Origin: Desulfovibrio sp. Marseille-P6017 | GTDB taxonomy: Bacteria > Bacillota_A > Clostridia > Peptostreptococcales > Peptostreptococcaceae | Direction of reading: 5' to 3' | DNA length: 64,000 nucleotides | Assembly (NCBI GenBank): GCA_900604495.1 | Contig: UWOR01000009.1 | Span: forward strand, 62,001-126,000 | Shown: in pieces, positions 25,787 through 35,600 of the stretch | Layout of the letters: every line of letters begins with the position of its first letter | How positions within the stretch are numbered: the stretch's first letter is position 1 | Notes under the pieces: model-generated | Told to the model about the DNA's origin: nothing | Database searches by the model: none | What the model saw: the letters and a program-made list of their open reading frames with translations, nothing else | Program-made: the position numbers and the translations under genes

Positions 25787-26352
25787 TGAACAATATTATT
25801 AAACTAGGACTTAACTTATTTGCAATATGCGCTGTTGCTGCTTTACTTTTGGGTGCGACTAATAGTATTACATCTCCAGTTATAAATCAAAGAAATATAG
25901 AAGCCAATAATCAATCTAGACAGATGGTATTACCAGATGCACAAGAGTTTTCAGAAGTTGATAGTAGTAATTATGAAAATATAGATGGAATGGTATCAGA
26001 AGTTTATGAAGGTAAGAATGAATCTGATATTGTTGGTTATACCGTAAAGGTTCTTCCTAAAGGATATGGAGGAGAAATTGAGCTTATAGTGGGTATATCT
26101 TCAGATGGTAATATTACAGGAATAAATATAGGAAATATGTCAGAAACACCAGGCCTTGGAGCTAAGGCAAAAGAGTCAGATTTTCAAGGGCAATTTACAG
26201 GTAAACCTGCATCAGATTTAACATTGGTAAAAGGGAGTGTATCTTCAGATGATGAAGTATCCGCAATATCAGGTGCAACTATTACATCTACAGCTGTAAC
26301 GGATGGTGTAAACGTTGCTATAGAATTATTTAACAATTCTTTAAGTAAGTAA
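25786..26352 (+). CDS. rnfG: Rnf complex subunit G
   Basis: A 188-residue subunit with one N-terminal membrane helix and an FMN-binding domain facing outward. SGATITS contains T165, the expected covalent FMN site; GNMSETPGLGAKAKE is the other conserved block. RBS GGGGAGGTG lies within the end of rnfD, and translation is coupled. Confidence 0.95.
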   Translation: MNNIIKLGLNLFAICAVAALLLGATNSITSPVINQRNIEANNQSRQMVLPDAQEFSEVDSSNYENIDGMVSEVYEGKNESDIVGYTVKVLPKGYGGEIELIVGISSDGNITGINIGNMSETPGLGAKAKESDFQGQFTGKPASDLTLVKGSVSSDDEVSAISGATITSTAVTDGVNVAIELFNNSLSK

Positions 26353-26369
26353 GGGGGAGAATAAAGATT

Positions 26370-26963
26370 ATGGATTCAGGAAAAGTTTTAAAAAATGGAC
26401 TTATTGACGAAAATCCGACCTTTGTACAAGTTATAGGTATGTGCCCAACTCTTGCAGTTACGAGTTCAGCAATAAATGGTTTAGGTATGGGATTATCAAC
26501 AGCAGTAGTTTTGATATGTTCAAATATTGTTATTTCTTTAATGAGAAAATTTATTCCAGATAAAATAAGAATACCATCATTTATAGTTGTAATTGCAACA
26601 TTTGTAACAATTGTTGGTTTATTATTAAAAGCATATGTTCCAACGCTTGATCAAGCTCTTGGATTATATATACCATTAATTGTTGTTAACTGTATAATAT
26701 TAGCTCGTGCAGAAAGTTTTGCATCTAAGAATGGTGCACTTTTATCAGCTATTGATGGAATAGGTATGGGACTTGGGTTTACTCTAGCGCTTACAATATT
26801 GGGTGCTGTAAGAGAATTATTTGGAGCAGGAAGTTTGTTTGGATTCAACTTATTTGGTGATTCATATCAACCTGCATTATTGTTCATATTACCTCCTGGA
26901 GCATTTTTAACTTTAGGTTTTTTAATGGCTGGATTTAATAAGATTAGAAGTAAAAAGGCATAG
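26370..26963 (+). CDS. rnfE: Rnf complex subunit E
   Basis: A 197-residue integral membrane protein with about six helices, homologous to RnfA and to NqrD. Typical segments are NPTFVQVIGMCPTLAVTSSAINGLGMGL and LYIPLIVVNCIILARAESFASKN. The cysteines in MCPTLAVT and VNCIILAR are those that bind an intramembrane [2Fe-2S] cluster shared with RnfA. RBS AAGGGGGAG. Confidence 0.95.
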   Translation: MDSGKVLKNGLIDENPTFVQVIGMCPTLAVTSSAINGLGMGLSTAVVLICSNIVISLMRKFIPDKIRIPSFIVVIATFVTIVGLLLKAYVPTLDQALGLYIPLIVVNCIILARAESFASKNGALLSAIDGIGMGLGFTLALTILGAVRELFGAGSLFGFNLFGDSYQPALLFILPPGAFLTLGFLMAGFNKIRSKKA

Positions 26964-26980
26964 GTAGGAGGGAGAAATAT

Positions 26981-27556
26981 ATGAATTTAATTCTTTTATT
27001 TTTAAGTATAGTACTTGTTAATAATGTTATAACATCTCAGTTCCTTGGTATATGTCCATTTTTAGGTGTTTCTAAAAAAGTTGATACAGCTGTAGGTATG
27101 GGAGCAGCAGTAACTTTTGTTTTGACTTTAGCATCAATAATTACATATTTTATACAAATGCTTTTAGTCAAAATAGGACTTGAATATTTACAAACTATAG
27201 CGTTTATATTAATAATCGCATCCATTGTTCAATTCGTAGAGATGGTAATACAAAAAATGAGTCCATCCTTATACCAAGCTTTAGGAGTATTTTTGCCCCT
27301 TATAACAACAAACTGCGCAGTTCTTGGTATAGCTATAGTTAATGTTCAAAATGGATATAATTTAATAGAAACAATTGTAAATGGGTTTGGAGCAGGAATA
27401 GGATTCACTTTGGCTATTATTTTATTTGCGGGAATAAGAGAAAGACTAGAACTTGCTGACATACCAAAGTCATTTAAGGGGTTTCCTATAACTTTAATTG
27501 CAGCAGGGCTAATGTCAATAGCTTTCTTAGGATTTACAGGTCTTATAAAGTTATAA
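26981..27556 (+). CDS. rnfA: Rnf complex subunit A
   Basis: A 191-residue six-helix membrane protein, the inverted-topology partner of RnfE and homologue of NqrE. It opens VNNVITSQFLGICPFLGVSKKVDTA and has LGVFLPLITTNCAVLG, with the two cysteine positions expected for the RnfA/RnfE intramembrane iron-sulfur cluster. RBS GTAGGAGGG. Confidence 0.95.
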   Translation: MNLILLFLSIVLVNNVITSQFLGICPFLGVSKKVDTAVGMGAAVTFVLTLASIITYFIQMLLVKIGLEYLQTIAFILIIASIVQFVEMVIQKMSPSLYQALGVFLPLITTNCAVLGIAIVNVQNGYNLIETIVNGFGAGIGFTLAIILFAGIRERLELADIPKSFKGFPITLIAAGLMSIAFLGFTGLIKL

Positions 27557-27571
27557 AATGGGGGGAAAATA

Positions 27572-28543
27572 ATGGATATATTAAAGGCAATAATACTTTT
27601 AGGTGCTATGGGATTGCTGTTTGGGGTAATTCTTGCATATGCTTCTAAAAAATTTGCAGTAGAAGTTGATGAAAGAGTAGAAAAGATACTTGAAGTTCTA
27701 CCTGGAGCTAACTGTGGTGGATGTGGATTTCCAGGATGTGGAGGTCTTGCAAATGCAATAGTTAAGGGGAGTGCTCCTGTAAATGGGTGTCCAGTAGGAG
27801 GAGCAGCTGTAGGATCAAAAGTTGGAGAAATAATGGGCATTAAAGCTTCACAAGGAGAGAAAGAAGTTGCAAAGATTATTTGTAAAGGTAGTTGTGAAAG
27901 TGCAAAAGATAAATATGATTATGAGGGGATATCAGATTGTAGGGCAGCAATGTCGTTAAATTCAGGAGCTAAGTCATGTAAATTTGGATGCTTAGGTCTA
28001 GGTACCTGTAAAGATGTTTGTAAGTTTGGTGCTATAACAATAAAAGATGGAATTGCAATCATTGATGAGAATAAATGTGTAATGTGTGGTAAATGTATTG
28101 AGGTTTGTCCGAAATCTATAATAATAAAAAAGCCAGCTAAGCAAGAAGTTGTGGTTGAATGTAATAGTCAAGAGTTTGGAAAGTCTGTGAAAGAAAAATG
28201 TAGTGTAGGTTGTATGGGGTGCGGGATTTGTGCTAAGGTTTGTCCAGTAGATGCAATAGTGTTTGAAAACAAGATAGCTAAGATTAATTTTGATAAGTGT
28301 ATTCAATGTAAGGTGTGTGTAGAAAAATGCCCTACTAAAGTAATAAAAGGTGATATTAGTAATAGATCTAAAGTTAGAATTAATGAGAAGGAATGTATAG
28401 GATGTACTATTTGTAAAAAACAGTGTAAATTTGATGCAATATCTGGTGAAAAAAAATCAGCTCATAAAGTTGATGAATCAAAATGTGTAGGATGTCACTT
28501 GTGTATGCAAAAATGTCCTAAAGGTGCTATTAAAACTATATAA
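27572..28543 (+). CDS. rnfB: Rnf complex subunit B, extended polyferredoxin
   Basis: A 323-residue subunit that accepts electrons from ferredoxin. It has one N-terminal membrane anchor, then the Fe-S motif ANCGGCGFPGCGG typical of RnfB. These are followed by an atypical CKFGCLGLGTCKDVC and five CxxCxxCxxxC motifs (beginning CVMC, CMGC, CIQC, CIGC and CVGC), the fourth with Lys in place of Pro. This is longer than proteobacterial RnfB, as is usual for clostridia, which add C-terminal ferredoxin domains. RBS GGGGGG. It is the last gene of the operon, followed by a terminator. Confidence 0.96.
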   Translation: MDILKAIILLGAMGLLFGVILAYASKKFAVEVDERVEKILEVLPGANCGGCGFPGCGGLANAIVKGSAPVNGCPVGGAAVGSKVGEIMGIKASQGEKEVAKIICKGSCESAKDKYDYEGISDCRAAMSLNSGAKSCKFGCLGLGTCKDVCKFGAITIKDGIAIIDENKCVMCGKCIEVCPKSIIIKKPAKQEVVVECNSQEFGKSVKEKCSVGCMGCGICAKVCPVDAIVFENKIAKINFDKCIQCKVCVEKCPTKVIKGDISNRSKVRINEKECIGCTICKKQCKFDAISGEKKSAHKVDESKCVGCHLCMQKCPKGAIKTI

Positions 28544-28552
28544 TATGGATAG

Positions 28553-28590
28553 AATAAAGGTGTGAAGTTATCATACCTTTATTTTTATTG
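28553..28590 (+). terminator. Terminator of the rnf operon
   Basis: Stem AATAAAGGTGTGA (28553-28565) with TCATACCTTTATT (28571-28583), one G-T pair, followed by TTTATTG. Confidence 0.85.
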
Positions 28591-28708
28591 AATAGATATA
28601 TAAAGTACAAAAAAAGATTTACTAAATTTATGTTAAAATTTGCTTTTTAGTACTATGTAAATTTATACGCAATGACAACAAAATATAACAATTATGTAAC
28701 TAAAAGGT

Positions 28709-28749
28709 TCGACAATAACGTTGAATTTTTTACAATATAGTGATAAACT
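28709..28749 (+). promoter_or_regulatory. Probable promoter of the maf-radC-mre cluster
   Basis: Two overlapping candidates: TCGACA (28709-28714) with TACAAT (28731-28736), 16 bp apart; and TTGAAT (28721-28726) with TAAACT (28744-28749), 17 bp apart. Either would start transcription upstream of maf. Confidence 0.45.
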
Positions 28750-28789
28750 GTATAAGTACAAATTCTAAGTACAAGAACGAGGTGAAAAT

Positions 28790-29368
28790 ATGAATATAAT
28801 CTTAGCATCAGCATCTCCAAGAAGAAAAGAAATCTTAGAGAATGTAAATTTAAAATTTACAGTAATTGCAAGTGATATAGAAGAGGTTATATTAGAAAAT
28901 GAACCTCCAAAAGATCTTGTTATGAGATTGGCTTTTGAAAAATGTATGGATGTTGCAATTAAAAATAAAGATGATTTAGTTATTGGTGCAGACACTATTG
29001 TAGTTTTGCAGAATAAGATTTTAGAGAAACCTAAAAATCAAGAGGATGCATACAATATGATAAAATCTTTATCTAATAAAAAACATCAAGTAATAACGGG
29101 TATTAGTTTAATAAACTTAAGTTCAGATAAAAAAGTGATAGATTATGTAGTTAGTGAAGTTACTTTTAAAGATTTATCTGATGAGTTAATAAGAGATTAC
29201 ATAAGCACTAATGAATCTTTAGATAAAGCAGGAGCTTATGGAATACAAGGATATGGTAGTTTATTAGTTGAAAGTATAAATGGAGATTACTTTAATATAG
29301 TAGGCTTACCAATTTCTAAAATAAGCAATCTACTAAAAGAGCATTTTGACGTAAATCTTTTCAAGTAA
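28790..29368 (+). CDS. maf: Maf-family nucleotide pyrophosphatase
   Basis: A 192-residue protein of the Maf/YhdE family, which hydrolyses dTTP, UTP and modified nucleotides to monophosphates. Family motifs are LASASPRRKEIL (7-18 region), VIGADTIVVL with the catalytic Asp, EKPKNQEDAY, and GAYGIQGYGSLLVESINGDYFNIVGLPI. Maf proteins are often linked to septum formation and to mreB clusters, as here. RBS GAGGTGAAAAT. It is the first gene of the elongation/division cluster. Confidence 0.93.
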   Translation: MNIILASASPRRKEILENVNLKFTVIASDIEEVILENEPPKDLVMRLAFEKCMDVAIKNKDDLVIGADTIVVLQNKILEKPKNQEDAYNMIKSLSNKKHQVITGISLINLSSDKKVIDYVVSEVTFKDLSDELIRDYISTNESLDKAGAYGIQGYGSLLVESINGDYFNIVGLPISKISNLLKEHFDVNLFK

Positions 29369-30094
29369 ATGAAACTTTTATGGAGGATGATTTATCTGAA
29401 GGAATCTTTGGGTTGTTCTAGAAAACTAAAAGATATGGTATTAGAAGAGAGACCGAGAGAAAAAATGATTTTAAAAGGTGTAAAATATTTATCTAATGCT
29501 GAATTATTAGCAATATTGCTTAGAACAGGGACAAAAAATAGGAATGCTATTGAACTAGCTAACTATATAATAAATAAAGACTTACAAGGAATAAGACATT
29601 TACAAGATATAAGTATAGAAGAATTATGTGAAATTGATGGGATCGGATTATCTAAAGCTACACAGATTAAAGCTGCTTTAGAACTTGGACTGAGGGTTTC
29701 AAGTGCTAGGCCCAGTAAGTATAAAGTAAAAAATCCTTGGGACATATATAAGTATTATATGGAAAGCTTAAGGTATGAACAAAAAGAAATTTTTAAGGTA
29801 GTTCTTTTAAATACAAAAAATGAAATTATAACAGACGTAGATGTGTCTGTTGGAACTTTAAATTCATCATTGGTTCATCCAAGGGAAGTTTTTAAAGAAG
29901 CAATTAAGAGAAGTAGTAACAAAATGATTTTAATCCATAATCATCCATCAGGAAATATTGAACCTTCAAAAGAGGATAAAAGTATTACTGATAGACTTAT
30001 TAGATGTGGAGATATAATAGGTATAGAAATTATTGATCATATAATAATTGGTGATGGTTTATATTATAGTTTTAAGGAAAACATGATAATTTGA
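29369..30094 (+). CDS. radC: RadC-family protein (MPN/JAB domain)
   Basis: RadC/YsxA protein with an N-terminal UPF0758 helix-hairpin-helix region (ERPREKMILKGVKYLSNAELLAILLRTGT, then ISIEELCEIDGIGLSKATQIKAALELG) and a C-terminal JAB/MPN domain with the zinc motif HNHPSG followed by D in PSKEDKSITDRL. Its biological role is unsettled despite the old 'DNA repair' name. The start is uncertain: the frame opens at ATG 29369 without an RBS; ATG 29387 touches GGAGG; TTG 29408 gives the best family length. It lies between maf and mreB, the usual order. Confidence 0.9.
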   Translation: MKLLWRMIYLKESLGCSRKLKDMVLEERPREKMILKGVKYLSNAELLAILLRTGTKNRNAIELANYIINKDLQGIRHLQDISIEELCEIDGIGLSKATQIKAALELGLRVSSARPSKYKVKNPWDIYKYYMESLRYEQKEIFKVVLLNTKNEIITDVDVSVGTLNSSLVHPREVFKEAIKRSSNKMILIHNHPSGNIEPSKEDKSITDRLIRCGDIIGIEIIDHIIIGDGLYYSFKENMII

Positions 30095-30121
30095 TTTAAG
30101 ATAGTTGGAAGGAGCATTAAT

Positions 30122-31198
30122 ATGGCTAAAGAGAAGAAAGAAAAGAAAGAGAAAAAAGGATTTGGATCTTTATTCGGATTTGGAAAAATGACAAAGGATA
30201 TGGGTATCGACTTAGGTACTGCAAATACGCTAGTTTATATAAAAGGTCAAGGTATAGTAGTAAGAGAGCCTTCAGTTGTTGCAATAAGAGATGATAGCAA
30301 AGAAGTTTTAGCTGTAGGCGAAGAAGCTAAAAGAATGATAGGTAGAACACCTGGAAATATAGTAGCTATAAGACCAATGAAGGATGGAGTTATAGCTGAT
30401 TTTGATGTGACTCAATCAATGTTAAGTTATTTCATTCAAAAAGCAGCAGCTAAAAAAGGTGTTGTAAGTCCTAGAATAGCAATATGCGTACCATTTGGTG
30501 TTACAGATGTTGAAAAAAGAGCGATAGAAGAAGCAGCAAGACAAGCTGGAGCTAAAGATGCATATCTTATAGAAGAGCCAATGGCAGCTGCAATAGGTGC
30601 GGGTCTTAGTGTAGAAGAGCCAGAAGGTAATATGGTAGTAGATATCGGAGGAGGTACTTCTGAGATAGCAGTGATATCTTTAGGAGGTATAGTTTCAGCT
30701 GAATCAGTTAGAATCGGTGGTAATAAATTTGATGATGCTATAGTTGGATATGTTAAGAAAGAATACAACTTAATGATCGGTGAAAGAACTGCAGAAGATA
30801 TAAAAATCAGTATAGGATCTACTTTTAAAGAAGATCAAGAAAGCAATATGCAAATAAGAGGTAGAGATTTAATATCTGGATTACCAAAGACTGTAGAAAT
30901 ATCGTCTACAGAAGTTAGAGAAGCATTAAAAGAGCCAATAAGTGCTATAGTTGATGCAATAAAATCAACTTTAGAAAAAACTCCACCAGAATTAGCATCA
31001 GACATAATGGAAAATGGAATAATGTTAACTGGAGGGGGAGCATTACTTAGAGGATTAGATAAGTTAATAAAGCAAGAAACAGGAATGCCAGTAACAATAG
31101 CAGAGGAACCACTTGACTGTGTTGCATTAGGAACTGGTAAATCAGTAGAAGATCAAGAAATATTCGAGAAAGTATTAATGATGAATACTAGAAGATAA
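30122..31198 (+). CDS. mreB: Rod shape-determining protein MreB, with basic N-terminal extension
   Basis: Actin-like filament protein (358 residues) that guides lateral wall synthesis. The phosphate-binding motif [21 protein letters not shown] begins only at residue ~27. Other motifs are [58 protein letters not shown] and [12 protein letters not shown]. The first ~22 residues, rich in Lys/Glu then Gly/Phe ([18 protein letters not shown]), are an unusual addition, possibly for membrane binding. RBS GGAAGGAG. It is followed directly by mreC. Confidence 0.96.
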   Translation: MAKEKKEKKEKKGFGSLFGFGKMTKDMGIDLGTANTLVYIKGQGIVVREPSVVAIRDDSKEVLAVGEEAKRMIGRTPGNIVAIRPMKDGVIADFDVTQSMLSYFIQKAAAKKGVVSPRIAICVPFGVTDVEKRAIEEAARQAGAKDAYLIEEPMAAAIGAGLSVEEPEGNMVVDIGGGTSEIAVISLGGIVSAESVRIGGNKFDDAIVGYVKKEYNLMIGERTAEDIKISIGSTFKEDQESNMQIRGRDLISGLPKTVEISSTEVREALKEPISAIVDAIKSTLEKTPPELASDIMENGIMLTGGGALLRGLDKLIKQETGMPVTIAEEPLDCVALGTGKSVEDQEIFEKVLMMNTRR

Positions 31199-31215
31199 TA
31201 AAGTTGGTGATTGTC

Positions 31216-32112
31216 TTGAAATTTAATAATGATAAAAAGGACAAAAAAAGGGTTAATGTAAAAGTGATAGCAACGACTACAGTTGCTATCACTTTAATTG
31301 GAATTGTAGGAATATCTATTGGAAAGTATTCTGGGAATAATCCTTTTAAATTTGGTGCAGTTTTGGATGCAACATCATCTATAGAAAGTAGCCTAAATAA
31401 GGGCTTTACATTTATAACAAATAACTTTAGTGAACTTATTAACTATAAGAAAAATGCTAAAAAGCTAGAAGAGATAGAAGTTGAAAATGAAAAATTAAAA
31501 CAAGAAATAGTAGAATTAAATAATACGCTAAGTAAAGGTCAATCATTAGAAAGTCTTAAAAAGGCTTTAAATTTTATTCCTGAAAATTATAAAGCAAATA
31601 TGATATCGGCTAGTGTTGTAAGTAAAAACGATGGTAATTGGTATACTAGTTTTGTGATTGGGGCAGGAAGTAAGGATGGTGTAAAAAAAGATAGTTTAGT
31701 TGTCAATGGAAGTGGATTAGTTGGAGTTGTGTATGAGGTTTCAGAGAATTATAGTAAGGCAATTTCACTTTTAGATACTAAATCATCAGTAAGTTTTAAA
31801 TTATTAAAGAATTCTGACTTTAAAGGTATTTTAACTCAGGGAGCAAATATTAGTGATGGAGAACGTTACAAAGAAAATGGATATCTTCAAGGGTATATGT
31901 TTGACTCATCATATGATGTTTTACCTGGGGATACTTTAGTTACGTCAGGGTTAGGTCTGTATCCAGAAGGTATAATAATTGGTAAGGTAGATAAGGTAAT
32001 AGATGATAAGAATCAATCCTTAAAGTATGTAGTTGTAAAGCCATACGTAGATTTTAAAAATATTGATGATGTTATAATTATAGAACCAAGAGATAAAACG
32101 GATATAGGATAA
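31216..32112 (+). CDS. mreC: Rod shape-determining protein MreC
   Basis: A single-pass membrane protein (298 residues from the chosen start) that scaffolds the elongation machinery. It has a basic N-terminus, a membrane span at ~17-37, a coiled-coil (KKLEEIEVENEKLKQEIVELNNTL) and the double beta-barrel domain (VVSKNDGNWYTSFVIGAG, DSLVVNGSGLVGVV, LVTSGLGLYPEGIIIGKV). The TTG at 31216 follows GGTGA at 5 bases; the same RBS form is used before the PBP2 gene. The frame extends to TTG 31204 without an RBS. Confidence 0.92.
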   Translation: MKFNNDKKDKKRVNVKVIATTTVAITLIGIVGISIGKYSGNNPFKFGAVLDATSSIESSLNKGFTFITNNFSELINYKKNAKKLEEIEVENEKLKQEIVELNNTLSKGQSLESLKKALNFIPENYKANMISASVVSKNDGNWYTSFVIGAGSKDGVKKDSLVVNGSGLVGVVYEVSENYSKAISLLDTKSSVSFKLLKNSDFKGILTQGANISDGERYKENGYLQGYMFDSSYDVLPGDTLVTSGLGLYPEGIIIGKVDKVIDDKNQSLKYVVVKPYVDFKNIDDVIIIEPRDKTDIG

Positions 32113-32127
32113 AGGGGATAATAAATT

Positions 32128-32616
32128 ATGAAGAGATTTTTACTTTGTCTTATAGGTATACTCCTTGTAATAATTGAGGGAAGTGTTACAAATTATATAG
32201 ACCTATGTGGTGTTGGTATTAACCTTGTATTAATATATTGTACGATAATTTCTTTATATTTAAATGATCTTGAAGCTGGTATAATAGGAACTATAATAGG
32301 TCTTATAAAAGACATATCTATAGGTAGTATTTTTGGTGTTAATGCTTTAATTCTATTTACAGTATGTTATGGAATTAGCACTTTAAGAAATAAAATTTAT
32401 AAAGAAAGTTTTGTTACAATAGCGACTTTAGTAATTGTCACGAGTATATTTGACTCTATGGTAAACATTACTGCTACTACCTTGGTACATAATAGTTATG
32501 GAATATTAACTATGGTACTGAAAGGTATAGTAATTATACCACTAATAAATAGTATATTAAGCTTTATAATTTATAGTATTTTTAAAAAAAGTATATTAAA
32601 GCTTAAAGAAGAGTAG
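32128..32616 (+). CDS. mreD: Rod shape-determining protein MreD
   Basis: A 162-residue hydrophobic protein with about five membrane helices, following mreC by 15 bp. The pattern ITIISLYLNDLEAGIIGTIIGLIKDISIGSIFGVNAL (split here as LEAGIIGTIIGLIKD) matches the MreD signature in which a loop with Asp follows a Gly-rich helix. MreD works with MreC and PBP2 in lateral wall growth. RBS AAAGGGGAT. Confidence 0.9.
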   Translation: MKRFLLCLIGILLVIIEGSVTNYIDLCGVGINLVLIYCTIISLYLNDLEAGIIGTIIGLIKDISIGSIFGVNALILFTVCYGISTLRNKIYKESFVTIATLVIVTSIFDSMVNITATTLVHNSYGILTMVLKGIVIIPLINSILSFIIYSIFKKSILKLKEE

Positions 32617-32627
32617 TTGGTGATTGA

Positions 32628-35600
32628 ATGGACGATAAAAAAGTAAATGATAGGTTTGTTATTATTAGAAATCTAATATTAGTAGTTTTTGCAGTTATAC
32701 TGATAAAATTAGTATATATGGCTGTATTTAAATATGATTATTATATTGAGCAAGCTGAGAATAAGACGTATAAAGAAATTCCTATAAAAGCTGCTAGAGG
32801 TGATATAAAAGATAGGTATGGTAGGGTTTTAGCTACAACGAAAAATCAATTTACAGTTCAAGTTTCTGCAGATGGAATAAGTAAAACAGATTCAAAAAAG
32901 AATAGTAAATCTAATGAGATATCCTTAAAGTTAATAAACTTATTAGAATCAAATGGAGAAAGTTATACAGACGATTTCCCTATATATATAGAAAATGGTA
33001 AATATTATTATACATATGATAAAGAAATAAGAGAATATAAAGATTCTAAAGGAATTCCTCAAGATTTAAATGCAAAAGAGAGTTTTTATTATTTAGTAGA
33101 TAAATTAATAGATGAGGGTGTTTTATCTAATGAAGATAAAAGGCTAGAAGCGTCAAAATTACAAGCTAAATTAAACAAAAATGGAGAGTATCCACCAATT
33201 TTAGTAAGTAAATGGATGTTTACAGCAGAGAAAAATAAAAATGACTGGTTAGCATCATTTAAGATAACTGATTCAAATATAAGTGCAAAAGAAGCTTTTA
33301 ATAAAATTAAAGATTATTATAGTGATGATACAACTCTACCTTTAAATAAAAATATGAGTGATGAAGATGCTAGAAAAGTTCTTGTTGTTAGAAATTTATT
33401 AAAATCACAAGGATATTCTAGATATAATCCAGTTACTATAGCACAAGGTGTAAGTGAATCGACTATATCTCAAATTGAGGAGAAGCTTATGGAAATGCCT
33501 GGAGTATCTGTAAATAGTCAGCCTGTAAGATACTACCCAAGTGGAACCCTTGCATCTCATATACTGGGTTATATAGGGAAAATACCGTCTACGAGTGAGT
33601 CTACATATTTAGAAAATGGATACTCAAAAAGTGATTTAGTAGGGCTTTCAGGCATAGAAAAAAGTTATGAAGATCAATTAAGAGGAACTGATGGATATAA
33701 AAAAGTTCAAGTTGATGCTTTAGGTAAGATAACTAAGGAAATAGAGGTATCAGAACCTGAATCAGGAGATACTGTTTATTTAAGTATAGATAAAGATTTA
33801 CAAGAAGTTGCTCAAGATTCCTTAACTAGAACATTAGAGTTTGCTAGAAAGGGAGGTACATTTGAGAGTATATATGGAAATAAATCGGGTGGTGGAACAG
33901 CACCTAATGCACAATCTGGAGCTGTTATTGCTATAGATGTTAAGACTGGAGATGTATTAGCGTCAGTTAGTTATCCATCATATGATCCAAATATGTTTAC
34001 TAAGGGTAGTGTATCTTATGATGAATATCAAACGTTACTACCTGAAAATAGCAATGACTCTTTAGCTCCTAGTAAACTATTAAACTTAGTTACACAAGGG
34101 GTATTCCAACCTGGATCCACATTTAAAATGATAACTGGTATGGCAGCACTTGAAAATGGTTTAAATCCTAATTATACTATAAATGACCCTGGGTATATAA
34201 AGCTTGGAAATAGATATTTTGCTGACTATGTATGGCATAAATCTAAAAGTAATCATGGGGCTACAAATTTATATAAGGCGATACAAGAATCATGTAATAT
34301 TTACTTCTATACAATAGGTAGTGGTAAAAACTGGAGTGGTGGGTCTGACCCAAATGTAGATATGGGACCAGAAAAAATATTAGAATATGCTAACTTATTT
34401 GGACTAAGTGAAAAGACAGGATTAATAGATGAAATAGAAGAAAGAAACGGTACAGTTCCTACAACTGAACAAAAGCTTGAATCTACTAAGACATTATTAA
34501 AATCTTATTTAAATAAAAATATGGCTAATGATTTTACTGATATAACAAAGGAAAAAAATCCAGATGAATTTGAAAGTAGAATTGATGAAATTGTAAGTTG
34601 GGCAGATGAAGAAAAGACTCCTGGAAGAGTTGAAGCTATAAATAGATTATTAGAATTAAAAGTAAAAGAAGATAGAGCAGAGGACTTAGCTGACCACATA
34701 GTTTTTGATTATCTAAATCAAGCTAAATGGACAACAGCGGACACATTTAACCTTGCGATAGGTCAAGGTGAGAATGCATATACTCCAGCTCAAATGGCTA
34801 GATATGTAGCAGCTATAGCAAACGGAGGAAATTTATTAGAATTATCTGTAGTTAAAAAGACAATATCTAGTGATTATAAAGATGTAGTTGAAGACACAAA
34901 TGAATCAACAAAAATAAATTTCAAAAACAGTGATAATCTAAAAGATTTAGTTCAAGGTATGAAGCAAATGACAACTTTGAGTAGTGCAAGAACTACATTT
35001 GCAGGTTTAGATGTAGAAGTAGCGGCTAAAACTGGTACAGCTGAAAAAAGTGGTAAAATTCCAACTGCTAATGAATATGAATATTTATTAAGTCATATGG
35101 GATCTTATGGTGTTTCAGAAACAGAAGCGGTAGCTCTTGCTAATAAACTAATGGAAGAAAGAGAAGCAGAGCTTACAGCAGAGAGAATAGAAGAAATAAA
35201 TGAGCAGTTAAAAGATAAAGAGTTAGATGAAGATGAAAGAAAATCACTAGAAGATGAACTAGCTGAAGGTGTAAATGAGAAGTTAGAAGATTCAGATAAA
35301 GTAAAATCGGCTTACTTAAGAAAAGCTATAAAAGAACTAAATCCTAAAATAAGTGATGATACTATAGATCAATTTAAATCAGATTATGGTGCTTTTGCAT
35401 GGACTGTAGCATTTGCTCCTGCTGATAATCCTGAAATAGCTGTAGTATCTATGATACCTCAAGGTAATGAAAGTTCATATGCATTATTACCTGTAAGAGA
35501 GGTAATAGGTGCTTATATGGGATTAAATAACAAAAAGAATACAACTGCTGGTGAAAAAACAAGTAATACTGAAGATAATAGTGTTGTTAATGGCGAAGAA

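Noticed and set aside
27346..27840. 164-codon minus-strand frame over rnfA/rnfB
   Set aside because: Shadow of rnfA and rnfB with Pro/Thr-rich composition and no RBS.
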